Positions 1-6,870 are shown, counted from the first letter of the stretch. The stretch: DNA of 49,616 nucleotides from JBKEBQ01 sp047973225 (GCA_047973225.1 JBKEBQ010000026.1:1-49616); one strand, 5' to 3'. A program made the numbers and translations. The notes: generated by a model not told the origin, from the letters alone.

Positions 1-136
1 TCCATTTTGCTCATTAGAACACGACTTTTCTTTGCGTGTTTTGTGTTTTGTTTTCCGTGAATTCTTTTTCGAAATTGACGTTTCCTATTTAGTTTTCAAA
101 GATCTAATTCTCAACGTTCCCCAGCGGCAACGTGCC
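1..136 (-). promoter_or_regulatory. rRNA operon leader with boxA antitermination site
   Basis: Read on the minus strand, this is the transcribed leader of an rRNA operon whose 16S gene lies beyond the left edge. The stretch at 104-91 reads GATCTTTGAAAACT, which matches the boxA element known from Bacillus-type rrn leaders (bound by NusB/S10 for antitermination). It sits just downstream of a near-perfect promoter. No 16S sequence is reached inside the window, so the identity of the downstream genes is inferred from the leader. Confidence 0.8.
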
Positions 137-141
137 AATAC

Positions 142-170
142 ATAATATCAAATGAGCTTCATGGTGTCAA
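142..170 (-). promoter_or_regulatory. rRNA operon promoter
   Basis: On the minus strand, -35 TTGACA (170-165) and -10 TATTAT (147-142) are separated by 17 bases. An A/T-rich stretch immediately upstream (about 171-195) resembles an UP element. A consensus -35, ideal spacing, UP-like DNA and a downstream boxA are typical of rrn promoters. Confidence 0.85.
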
Positions 171-294
171 TAGTTTTTTATACAAAATTAAACATTCCTG
201 AATTTTCTTCTGTCATTTATGAGATTGGACTTATATCGTATCACATAAAAAAACGAAGTTCTAGTGAAAAACTCATTTTATAAATAAAATACTC

Positions 295-324
295 TTGTTT
301 TTCGAAAAAAAAAACATATATAAT
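295..324 (+). promoter_or_regulatory. tRNA-Leu promoter
   Basis: -35 TTGTTT (295-300) and -10 TATAAT (319-324) with an 18-base spacer lie just ahead of the tRNA gene. Confidence 0.6.
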
Positions 325-335
325 GATAATCAGTT

Positions 336-422
336 GCCCGGGTGGTGAAATTGGTAGACGCAGTGGACTCAAAATCCACCGATAGAAATATCGTACCGGT
401 TCGATTCCGGTCTCGGGCACCA
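336..422 (+). tRNA. tRNA-Leu (anticodon CAA)
   Basis: This is an 87-nt class II tRNA with an encoded CCA end. The acceptor stem pairs GCCCGGG with CTCGGGC. The anticodon arm has stem GTGGA/TCCAC around loop CTCAAAA, giving anticodon CAA, which reads UUG. A long variable arm precedes the T arm GGTTCGATTCC. It is flanked by its own promoter and terminator, so it is a single-tRNA transcription unit. Confidence 0.95.
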
Positions 423-431
423 AATAACTAA

Positions 432-465
432 AAAATGTCAGTCACAAGACTGACATTTTATTTTG
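432..465 (+). terminator. Rho-independent terminator after tRNA-Leu (bidirectional)
   Basis: A perfect 12-bp stem (432-443 with 448-459) with loop ACAA is followed by T-rich DNA. It also has a T-rich tail on the minus strand and can stop the convergent uraA transcript. Confidence 0.85.
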
Positions 466-487
466 TTCTTATATAATTTTTTATCTT

Positions 488-1843
488 TTATAACTCCATT
501 TGATGCTGGTTATCTGCCTTTGGCAATATCAGATTTAAGAGTACTCCAACAACCGCTGATAATGCCGTACCCGATAATGTAGCAACTTCTCCCAATGGAA
601 GTGTTGCTTCGCCAAGTCCGATGACCAACATTGCACTAGCAATAACCAAATTCCGCTGTTGTGAAAAATCTACGCGATTTTCAACAAGTACGCGTAACCC
701 ATTACTGGCAATTACGCCATACAACAAGATTCCCATTCCTCCTAAAACACATGCTGGAACGGATTGGATCGCAGCGGATACATACCCACAAAATGATAAT
801 AAAATAGCACAGCTAGCCGCTCCAAGAATAACATAGACAGAACCAATTTTCGTAATACCAATAACACCTGTATTTTCACCATAAGTTGTATTTGCCGGTC
901 CACCCACAAAAGCACTAACTGCCGTTGCAACGCCATCGCCAATTAAAGTACGATCCAAACCTGGCTCTTTTAAGAAATTCTTACCACATATCTTACCTAA
1001 TACCGTGTGATCTCCAATATGCTCTGAAATCGTCACTAGTGCTACCGGCAACATCGCCAACATTTCAGGACCAAAATAGAAACGATATTGCGAAAATCCT
1101 TCTACCGCAAAAGGAAAGGCAAAAGCCGGAATTTCGAATAAATTTGCATTTTTGAAAACCGATAAATCAACGATGTCACCGCCAACATCCCAGCCAATCA
1201 CAGAAGCTAAATTCGGCAATAATAATGCAGCTGCATACCCCACTAGAATAGCAATTAAAAATGGAATTATTTTCGCAAAACCCTTAGCTTTTGTTGAAAT
1301 CAACGCAGCCGTTAAGAATGTTATAATCGCAACAATGATTTGCCCAGTCGTTCCGTCGCTTGTAAAACCAGCATTCCCGACAGCATTGCTCGCTAAACCA
1401 AGACCGATAACTGCAATCATTGGTCCGATAACGATCGGTGGTAACAGTTTATCAATCCAATTTTTACCAATTACTTTGATAAGCAAAGCGACCAATACAT
1501 ATATTAGACCAACTACCATTAGTCCTGTTTGCGCTGCAGAAATGTCTCTACCATTCGCACTCATTGCCTCCACTGCATAAACAACCGCTGTTATATATGC
1601 AAATGAAGATCCTAAATAAACAGGAACTTTTCGTTTCGTAAAAAAAGCATAAATAAATGTTCCAATTCCCGATGCGAAGATTGCCACCGAAACCGGGTAT
1701 CCTGTTAACACGGGTACCAAAATCGTTGCACCAAACATCGCGAATACATGTTGCAAGCTTAAAAAAGCCCACGCTGAAGGTTTTGGTTTTTCATCGATTT
1801 GAACAACCAATTGATTACTCTTTTCTATCCTTGAATCTGTCAT
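488..1843 (-). CDS. uraA: Uracil permease (NCS2 / UraA family)
   Basis: A 451-residue multispanning membrane protein predicted to import uracil by proton symport. Family hallmarks include the early stretch with TILVPVLTGYP, the segment KVPVYLGSSFAYI, the motif SEHIGDH whose Glu is central to substrate and proton handling in UraA-type carriers, and a later GGPANTTYGENTG stretch. Length is normal for the family. The start is preceded by a purine-rich AAGGGGG. It lies 58 bases downstream of ftsZ on the same strand with a palindrome between them. No PyrR attenuator was evident in that short gap. A related xanthine or purine specificity is less likely, judging from the UraA-like motifs. Confidence 0.9.
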   Translation of the reverse strand: MTDSRIEKSNQLVVQIDEKPKPSAWAFLSLQHVFAMFGATILVPVLTGYPVSVAIFASGIGTFIYAFFTKRKVPVYLGSSFAYITAVVYAVEAMSANGRDISAAQTGLMVVGLIYVLVALLIKVIGKNWIDKLLPPIVIGPMIAVIGLGLASNAVGNAGFTSDGTTGQIIVAIITFLTAALISTKAKGFAKIIPFLIAILVGYAAALLLPNLASVIGWDVGGDIVDLSVFKNANLFEIPAFAFPFAVEGFSQYRFYFGPEMLAMLPVALVTISEHIGDHTVLGKICGKNFLKEPGLDRTLIGDGVATAVSAFVGGPANTTYGENTGVIGITKIGSVYVILGAASCAILLSFCGYVSAAIQSVPACVLGGMGILLYGVIASNGLRVLVENRVDFSQQRNLVIASAMLVIGLGEATLPLGEVATLSGTALSAVVGVLLNLILPKADNQHQMEL

Positions 1844-1877
1844 ATTTCCCCCTTATATTTTATCATGACATAACAAA

Positions 1878-1899
1878 GATGGAGATATCTCCATCTTTA
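1878..1899 (-). terminator. Palindrome between ftsZ and uraA, possible weak terminator
   Basis: A 22-base perfect inverted repeat centred in GATATC lies immediately after the ftsZ stop. The minus-strand tail is only moderately T-rich, while the plus-strand tail is richer in T. It may attenuate read-through from ftsZ into uraA. Strength is uncertain. Confidence 0.45.
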
Positions 1900-1901
1900 T
1901 T

Positions 1902-3002
1902 TTATTTTCTTTTGAAGAAAGCTGGCATACCATCATCTTCAATGTCTTCAATTTCAACAGTAGGCTCTGTTTTTATTTTCTCGTTTGGTTTCTCAGTACC
2001 AAAAGCAAAGTCTGTTACGTCAAAATTTGATTGCTCGTATGCTGGTTTTGTTATTTTATCCTCAAATCCTGTTGCGATAACAGTAACGATCACCTTATCG
2101 TCAAGTGCAGGGTTAATCGCAATTCCATAAATTGTATCAATATCACCACCTGCTGCTTCTTGAATCAAACGTTGCGCATCATCAGCATCAAATAATGTAA
2201 GATTATTACCGCCCGTTACATTGATAATAGCTCGTTTAGCACCAGTAATTTTCGCTTCTAATAACGGTGACTGAATAGCTCGCTCGGCTGCAGCTTCCGC
2301 TTTACCTTCCCCTTCTGCCATCCCTACACCGATAAGTGCTTTTCCTTGGTTTTGCATAATTGTGCGCACATCTGCAAAATCCAAATTCATCATTGCAGTT
2401 GTCGCAATTAGATCGGTAATCGTTTGAACTCCTTGTCGCAATACATTATCGGCAGCTTCAAACGCTTCCACAAGCGGTTTTCTTCCAATCACTTCTAATA
2501 AATTATTGTTTGACACAGTAATCAATGAGTCTACAAATTCTTTCAATTCATCTAATCCGTCTTCTGCTTGTTTAGTCCTTCTCGGTCCTTCAAAACTAAA
2601 TGGTTTAGTAACAACCGCTACCGTAAGTGCACCTTCTTCTTTTGCGATTCTCGCAAACAAAGGTGCCGCACCGGTTCCTGTTCCACCACCAAGTCCGGCT
2701 GTCAAAAAGACCATATCCGCACCGCGAATCAAGTCACGAATTTCACCCTCTGACTCTTCCGCTGCTTCTTTTCCAATTTTAGGATCACCTCCCGCACCTT
2801 GTCCTTTGGTAAGATTTGAACCTAATATAATTTGATTTTTCACAGGAGAAGTATGCAAGACTTGTAAATCAGTGTTGGCCACAAAAAACTCAACACCCCC
2901 AACGCCTTCGTTTACCATACGGTTTACCGCATTACATCCCGCACCTCCAATTCCAAAAACCTTTATATTTACAACTTTGTTAAACTCTATATTGCCATCC
3001 AT
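1902..3002 (-). CDS. ftsZ: Cell division protein FtsZ
   Basis: A 366-residue tubulin-like GTPase that polymerises into the Z ring at the division site. Visible marks are the N-terminal GIGGAGCNAVNRM, the tubulin signature GGGTGTGAAP around residue 108, and the T7-loop region NLDFADV. A conserved C-terminal tail ends in DDGMPAFFKRK, the docking peptide for FtsA, SepF and other partners. A strong GGAGGAG ribosome site precedes the ATG. It follows ftsA by 17 bases, so the two are probably cotranscribed. Its tail is intact, consistent with the SepF gene present elsewhere in the window. Confidence 0.97.
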   Translation of the reverse strand: MDGNIEFNKVVNIKVFGIGGAGCNAVNRMVNEGVGGVEFFVANTDLQVLHTSPVKNQIILGSNLTKGQGAGGDPKIGKEAAEESEGEIRDLIRGADMVFLTAGLGGGTGTGAAPLFARIAKEEGALTVAVVTKPFSFEGPRRTKQAEDGLDELKEFVDSLITVSNNNLLEVIGRKPLVEAFEAADNVLRQGVQTITDLIATTAMMNLDFADVRTIMQNQGKALIGVGMAEGEGKAEAAAERAIQSPLLEAKITGAKRAIINVTGGNNLTLFDADDAQRLIQEAAGGDIDTIYGIAINPALDDKVIVTVIATGFEDKITKPAYEQSNFDVTDFAFGTEKPNEKIKTEPTVEIEDIEDDGMPAFFKRK

Positions 3003-3019
3003 AGTTTCTCCTCCAAGTT

Positions 3020-4252
3020 TTATCTATTCAACAAAATACTTTTTAATTTTTTAGTAAATGCATTTTCATCTTTTTCATGTACACTGATGTTCTTCTCAAG
3101 TGAGGTTTGCATATCACCGTATTGCGATTGCAATGCTTGCATTTTTCGATAACAATATACCGCTCCTAACGTTGCAGTATAACATCCTTTTCTTGCGCCA
3201 ATATTATTAGGAACATATACTTCAGCAGGGATTGAGAAACTAGATAAAATATGTTCAACACCAACAATGTCGGCCCCTGATCCACTCACCACCATCTTCG
3301 TACCCGCAATATCTGCAATCGTTTCATTTACGGTATTCACTGCATTTACCCACGATGCCAATTCCTCTTTTATACATTCATAAATTTCTTTACGCGTAAT
3401 TTGTTTATGTTCTCCCTGTTCTAACCAAACATATACAATAGCATCGTTATACTCCATATCGGAAAAAATTGCCGATTCCTTTAATATCTTAACGCTTTCA
3501 CGATACGTCAAATGATATTTGCGGCGAATAGTTTCTACAAACCTCTGATAACCAAATCCTAGCTCCGAGGAAGCTAAGAAATTTCCTTTATGAAATAAAG
3601 TAAAACCTGTTTTCTGTTTACCAAAATCAATCAATACAATATATCGCTCCATGGAATTTTCCAAAATTGCTGATTCTTCCGCAATTGCATAATCATCTAA
3701 ATATATATCAAGGATATTTATTCCCGCCGCCTCTACAGCCATTGCGTGTTCATAAACTATTTCTTTTTCCACACATAATAATTCCACTTCCAAGCTCAAC
3801 GTATCAGCTTGTTCGTCAAGAGGGATAGATCGCGATGATATGCCACTATTGATATATTTGACAGCACCCACATTCACGAATTGATGTGTTTCACTGTTAT
3901 ATGTTTCAATCACTTTTTCCAAACCAAAGCGAGCATGTGCAGAACGAATTCGTTTACTCCCTTCCTCAATGGGAACATTCACACGTCTTTTTACGCATTG
4001 CACACCGACAGATGGAATACATAACAAAACGCTTTTCACTTTCATATCAAGCTCTTTTTCAACATCAAAAAAAGCTTTTGCGAGTGAAGCACTTACACTA
4101 TCTTGATCAATAATTCTGGCATTTTTTATTCCTGATGTTTTGATTCGTCTTGCTTTCAATATATTAAAACGAGACATATAAAATTCTCCCACAATAAAAC
4201 GGAGTTCCTCTTCAGCGAATTCAATGCTTGCATAAAATTGTTTCGATTGCAC
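3020..4252 (-). CDS. ftsA: Divergent FtsA-like cell division protein
   Basis: An actin-fold protein expected to tether FtsZ filaments to the membrane. The N-terminus (YASIEF...FIVGE) aligns by eye with the FtsA start, and the C-terminus (FTKKLKSILLNR) looks like the amphipathic membrane helix. The open frame extends to 4273, but I place the start at GTG 4252 (410 residues): a GGAGG at 4263-4259 is 6 bases upstream, and an extended -10 would put the transcript start near 4273. The nucleotide pocket is unusual. The first phosphate loop reads EFAEEELR instead of the usual DIGTS/T, the second reads IDFGKQKTG instead of DIGGGTT, and the third reads SGSGAD rather than TGGGA. ATP binding may be weakened or lost. 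Position next to ftsZ supports the name. Confidence 0.85.
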   Translation of the reverse strand: MQSKQFYASIEFAEEELRFIVGEFYMSRFNILKARRIKTSGIKNARIIDQDSVSASLAKAFFDVEKELDMKVKSVLLCIPSVGVQCVKRRVNVPIEEGSKRIRSAHARFGLEKVIETYNSETHQFVNVGAVKYINSGISSRSIPLDEQADTLSLEVELLCVEKEIVYEHAMAVEAAGINILDIYLDDYAIAEESAILENSMERYIVLIDFGKQKTGFTLFHKGNFLASSELGFGYQRFVETIRRKYHLTYRESVKILKESAIFSDMEYNDAIVYVWLEQGEHKQITRKEIYECIKEELASWVNAVNTVNETIADIAGTKMVVSGSGADIVGVEHILSSFSIPAEVYVPNNIGARKGCYTATLGAVYCYRKMQALQSQYGDMQTSLEKNISVHEKDENAFTKKLKSILLNR

Positions 4253-4278
4253 CCAATACCTCCATCTATTCATTAACT

Positions 4279-4287
4279 ATAATACCA
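4279..4287 (-). promoter_or_regulatory. Extended -10 promoter of ftsA-ftsZ
   Basis: On the minus strand TGG-TATTAT (4287-4279) forms an extended -10. No good -35 is seen, only a T-rich tract. The expected start of transcription is about 4272, which excludes the upstream ATG at 4273 as a normal start and leaves a leader of roughly 20 nt before GTG 4252. Confidence 0.6.
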
Positions 4288-4366
4288 TATATAGAAAGCG
4301 AAAAAAACAATATTTTTGTGGGAATTTATATTTCCGTTTTGAAGTAAAAAAATAAATATTTAAAAC

Positions 4367-4395
4367 TTGCATTTTATTTTCATAAATGATATTAT
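4367..4395 (+). promoter_or_regulatory. rpmB promoter
   Basis: -35 TTGCAT (4367-4372), 17-base spacer, and extended -10 TGA-TATTAT with the hexamer at 4390-4395. Confidence 0.75.
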
Positions 4396-4432
4396 AACCA
4401 AGCAGCAAAAATGTGTGAAAGGAGGATTTCGA

Positions 4433-4624
4433 ATGTCAAAAGTTTGTGCTATTACAGGAAAAGGCCCTATGTCTGGAAACAAACGTTCTCACTCATTACG
4501 TGCGACAAGACGAAAATGGAATGTTAACCTTCAAACAGTGAAAGTACTGGTAGATGGTAAACCACAAAAAATCCGCGTTTCCGCTCGTGCTTTAAAAACA
4601 CTAAAAAACAAAAACGCAATATAA
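4433..4624 (+). CDS. rpmB: Large ribosomal subunit protein bL28
   Basis: A 63-residue basic ribosomal protein. The typical L28 features are MSKVCAITGKGP at the start, SGNKRSHSLRATRRKWNVN, and the C-terminal RVSARALKTL. No zinc-binding Cys pairs are present beyond the single Cys5, so it is the zinc-free form. The start is fixed by AAAGGAGG at 4418-4425; the longer upstream open frame is not used. It is monocistronic, with its own promoter and terminator. In Bacillus, from memory, rpmB is convergent with thiN; here the same orientation is kept but 2.2 kb of decayed DNA separates them. Confidence 0.97.
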   Translation: MSKVCAITGKGPMSGNKRSHSLRATRRKWNVNLQTVKVLVDGKPQKIRVSARALKTLKNKNAI

Positions 4625-4648
4625 AAATTGCAAAATAATTGAAATCAT

Positions 4649-4696
4649 AAAAACCGTGCGAACTGAGCAAGTCACTCATTAGTTCACACGGTTTTT
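4649..4696 (+). terminator. Terminator after rpmB
   Basis: AAAAACCGTG (4649-4658) pairs with CACGGTTTTT (4687-4696), with further pairing GAACT/AGTTC inside and a T-run at the 3' side. Confidence 0.85.
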
Positions 4697-4754
4697 ACTA
4701 TCTGTGTCATCCATAGTTTTGTGCTTTCACAGCCTAAAGTACGAGAAACATTTT

Positions 4755-5010
4755 TTACTTTAAATGTTCATTAACATATTCGCTTGCCGTCTTTTCTTCT
4801 CCTTTATCTACAAATGTCCATTCACTTAAAGAAAACGCACGGCGTTAACTTAAGACTTCCATACGCATGGCCTTCGATGTTAAAGATATCTGCGTCTTCA
4901 TCATATGCAGCATACATTAAATATATCGATCCAACTTTTAAATTTTTGTCAGTTTCAACAAACATTGATAGAAATGAATGAGTAAATTTAACACGCAAGA
5001 TTTAAAGAAA
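4755..5010 (-). pseudogene. 3' fragment of a broken gene, unknown product
   Basis: On the minus strand a coding-like frame begins without a start codon near 5010. It reads through a segment containing FVETDKNLKVGSIYLMYAAY and later DIFNIEGHAYG. It then shifts frame around 4845-4860 and continues as RAFSLSEWTFVDKGEEK, ending EYVNEHLK and stop at 4755. Family not recognised. The residue pattern (acidic, aromatic, hydrophobic alternation) looks like genuine protein rather than a shadow frame. It may be the missing C-terminal part of the broken gene at 5349-5862, which ends abruptly about 360 bases upstream on the same strand (inference). The region between the rpmB terminator and 4755 shows nothing else. 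Confidence 0.5.
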
Positions 5011-5091
5011 AATCACAAAGAAAAACAGAGAGAAAATCAAGAACAAAACAAGGATAAAGAGAAGTCTAAAAATCAAGATTTATCACGTTGA
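4978..5091 (+). CDS. Possible 37-residue Lys/Gln/Glu-rich peptide
   Basis: An ATG-to-TGA frame encodes a highly charged peptide with no hydrophobic segment, starting MSKFNTQDLKKN and ending NQDLSR. No convincing ribosome site precedes it, and its first codons overlap the antisense broken-gene fragment. It may be a chance frame. It lies directly upstream of the promoter of the tandem-repeat RNA. Confidence 0.2.
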   Translation: MSKFNTQDLKKNHKEKQRENQEQNKDKEKSKNQDLSR

Positions 5092-5139
5092 TTTTTTCCT
5101 TTATTTTTAAAAAATTTCAAATATAATTCCTATACTCTA

Positions 5140-5167
5140 TTGATTTTTTATTCTAGTATGTTATAAT
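5140..5167 (+). promoter_or_regulatory. Promoter of the tandem-repeat RNA
   Basis: -35 TTGATT (5140-5145), 16-base spacer, and extended -10 TGT-TATAAT with hexamer 5162-5167. Expected transcription start is near 5174. It is one of the strongest promoter matches in the window, although no intact reading frame follows. Confidence 0.75.
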
Positions 5168-5192
5168 ATAAGTACCTTGAAAGAGGTAAGAA

Positions 5193-5282
5193 GAATAACC
5201 TTGACTATAAGGGTTTTATAAATATATAGTCTTGCTAGAATAACCTTGACTGCAAGGGTTATAAAAATATGCAGTCTTGAAG
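5193..5282 (+). repeat. Two tandem 45-nt repeats with covarying stem
   Basis: Units 5193-5237 and 5238-5282 share GAATAACCTTGACT, AAGGGTT, an A/T-rich linker and AGTCTTG at identical 45-nt offsets. Differences at 5207-5208 versus 5252-5253 (AT to GC) are matched by 5226-5227 versus 5271-5272 (AT to GC), preserving pairing. Confidence 0.9.
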
Positions 5283-5292
5283 AAAAGTTGTA

Positions 5293-5333
5293 AGAGAGAG
5301 AAGGAATCGATTTAGGTTCTTTCTCTCTTTTTT
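5293..5333 (+). terminator. Terminator of the tandem-repeat RNA
   Basis: AGAGAGA (5293-5299) pairs with TCTCTCT (5322-5328), with extended imperfect pairing toward the loop at 5307-5316, followed by six T residues. The T-run is only on the plus strand, which fixes the direction of the RNA. Confidence 0.8.
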
Positions 5334-5348
5334 ATGAAAGGAAAATAA

Positions 5349-5862
5349 TTATGATAACAAACGGTTTATATAAATTAAATCATCTTCAACCGGTGGTCTT
5401 CCAAATTGTTCGCGTAAGTAATTTTGTTTCCCCACCATGAAAGGATCTGCACACTCATAATACTTGGAAACTTCAATCACGGCACCAGAACGTCTGAAAT
5501 TCACAATTCCCTTAGCATTGCCTTTAATATTTGATAAAACTTCTAATTTACCTATCGTATCAGGGAATTCGCCTTTTTCGCTCACTGCACCATCTAGGCC
5601 AATAACACGTGCAATAAATATATTTAAAGAACGTTTTTGTATTTCGGTTGGATTTTCTGGATTATAAATTAAATCGACTGTAGAAAAAACTTTTCAGTGT
5701 TTTTAACAACATCACCTTTGCCGTCTAAGTACGAATAATATTTGTTCTCTTTAACATTTGATGCTTTGATATTGCCATTGTTTTTACTCTTGTTCACTGC
5801 AGCAGAACTATATCAACGCATAAAAGTAACACCAAAATAAAGCTACTATATTGCTTTTTCAT
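5349..5862 (-). pseudogene. Frameshifted secreted-protein gene, unknown family
   Basis: A start at ATG 5862, with GGAGG at 5875-5871, opens a signal-peptide-like MKKQYSSFILVLLLC. The frame must then shift once near 5808-5815 and again at a T6 run near 5690 to stay in coding-like protein. The last 78 codons are open and include KGEFPDTIGKLEV, NFRRSGAVIEVSKYYE and REQFGRPPVEDD. The final residues before the stop at 5349 lack coding character, so the true C-terminus seems lost. Family not recognised. It starts 5 bases after the broken matrixin gene's stop and was probably in the same operon. Sequencing indels could mimic the shifts, but the neighbouring gene is also broken. Confidence 0.65.
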
Positions 5863-5867
5863 TTTCT

Positions 5868-6477
5868 TTACCTCCATCCATAAATATTTACTATCATATC
5901 GCTATCCATTTTGGTAACGTATTGGACAGCTCTTCTATACGCAGTTTGACACATGATACTATATCTATTGCTAGTATGCGCCAACCCTAACGCATGCCCG
6001 ATTTCATGTCGAATCGTTCCATTAAAAAATGATCGATTCGCATACTTCGTATTCATTTCAACTTTTGTATAATACCAATTGTTACTTGTTGGACTTATCT
6101 TACTTCCATTAGCGTTAAAAAATAGCGTTCTACCTATAACCCCGTTATTTTTATAAGACGCATAAAAGTCCAAATCGATTGCGGAGGTACTTGTTACTAA
6201 ATTCAAATAAATAGGGTGGTCATACCCTGTCCATACCCAATTATGCGTGGCACTTTTTATGCCGGATGCATAAGCTCTTGCACCACCGTTGATGGTGTAA
6301 TACATTTTCTTTACATCTCGTTGTAGCCGCCCCCAGCCTTGAAGGTGAAAAACGCGTACTAATTTGTGCTGCACAAAAATCCACGTGTTCATTTGTTTCA
6401 TTCGCTTGTATTGTTACACTACCTATAAAAATACAAGCCGTTAATAAAACAAATTTACAAATCATTTTGTATCTCAT
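5868..6477 (-). pseudogene. Matrixin-like zinc metalloprotease, frameshifted
   Basis: An N-terminal signal peptide (MRYKMICKFVLLTACIFIG, start 6477 with AGAGAGGTG upstream) is in one frame. The catalytic domain follows in another frame. The two join at a run of five G on the minus strand (6334-6330): one G fewer would fuse them as ...FSPSRLG-RLQRDV.... The catalytic part carries RHEIGHALGLAH, the HExxHxxGxxH zinc motif of metzincins, followed by SIM with the Met-turn methionine. The intact product would be a secreted protease of about 200 residues. With the adjacent broken gene this suggests a decayed secretion locus. A homopolymer error or reversible phase switching cannot be excluded. Confidence 0.8.
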
Positions 6478-6503
6478 ATACTGACACCTCTCTTTCTATC
6501 TAT

Positions 6504-6512
6504 AGTATAGCA
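6504..6512 (-). promoter_or_regulatory. Extended -10 promoter of the metalloprotease gene
   Basis: TGC-TATACT on the minus strand (6512-6504), about 27 bases before the ATG. No strong -35 is seen. Confidence 0.5.
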
Positions 6513-6666
6513 TCTTTTTTGGTAAACGATTGCATAACGAAGGCTGTGTTTTTAGACTTTTTTCATACACTTGTGTATACTCCTCAAAATCCAATATACA
6601 AGAGTTTGACCATGCAAAAAAACAGTTGGTAATTAATACAAAATTCATCATGTACATAAAAATTAA

Positions 6667-6695
6667 AAAATGCGTATCAAAAAAATACGCATTTT
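6667..6695 (-). terminator. Terminator of the priA-thiN operon
   Basis: A perfect 11-bp stem AAAATGCGTAT/ATACGCATTTT (6667-6677 with 6685-6695) has a 7-base loop and a T-rich tail on the minus strand. It lies 175 bases past the thiN stop. Apart from it and the protease promoter, the gap 6478-6870 shows no gene. Confidence 0.8.
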
Positions 6696-6870
6696 GTAGT
6701 TAATCTATTTACAATTTATTTATCTTATAATAAAGTCACACTTCTAACAATATAAGCTGTTATAGCAATGCATCAATTTTATATTATTGATGAAAAAAGA
6801 ATGCACCACACATATTTTGGTATTTCAGCAATCAGCTTAAATATACTTTTTATCCCAGAGACGTGTACTT

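Larger units (their letters stand above)
5174..5333 (+). ncRNA. Structured tandem-repeat RNA, type III antitoxin-like
   Basis: A predicted transcript of about 160 nt has its own strong promoter and terminator and contains two 45-nt units. In each unit AACCTT can pair with AAGGGTT (stem 1), and the loop between them can pair with a downstream segment (stem 2), giving an H-type pseudoknot. Stem 2 is GACTATA/TATAGTC in unit 1 and GACTGCA/TGCAGTC in unit 2: two adjacent base pairs change on both sides. Promoter, tandem pseudoknot repeats and terminator is the known layout of ToxI/CptI/TenpI antitoxin RNAs, which precede an endoRNase toxin gene. Here the start-like stretch after the terminator (ATG 5351, reading MITNGLYKLN, with AAGGA upstream) stops after 29 codons, so the toxin is absent or destroyed. 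A tandem riboswitch is an alternative. Structure is well supported; the functional name is inference. Confidence 0.6.

Noticed and set aside
241..423. 60-residue minus-strand ORF
   Set aside because: It lies across the tRNA-Leu gene and its promoter, has no ribosome site and reads as low-complexity.
1152..1580. 142-residue plus-strand ORF
   Set aside because: It is a shadow of the uraA coding frame; the minus frame has clear permease motifs.
5193..5282. CRISPR array
   Set aside because: Only two units exist. They abut with no spacers, and their differences are compensatory within a stem, which points to RNA structure rather than repeat-spacer DNA.
5174..5333. Tandem preQ1-I riboswitches
   Set aside because: The H-type topology is similar, but the conserved preQ1-I loop bases and a 3' stem that covers a ribosome site are not apparent. 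No queuosine gene follows, and the transcript ends in a terminator.
5868..6477. Programmed ribosomal frameshift in the protease gene
   Set aside because: No slippery heptamer with a downstream structure was seen at the frame junction, and the neighbouring gene has independent indels. Decay, slippage of the G run or sequence error is simpler.
6696..6870. Gene or riboswitch downstream of thiN
   Set aside because: Only short A/T-rich hairpins are visible and no frame longer than a few codons has a ribosome site.
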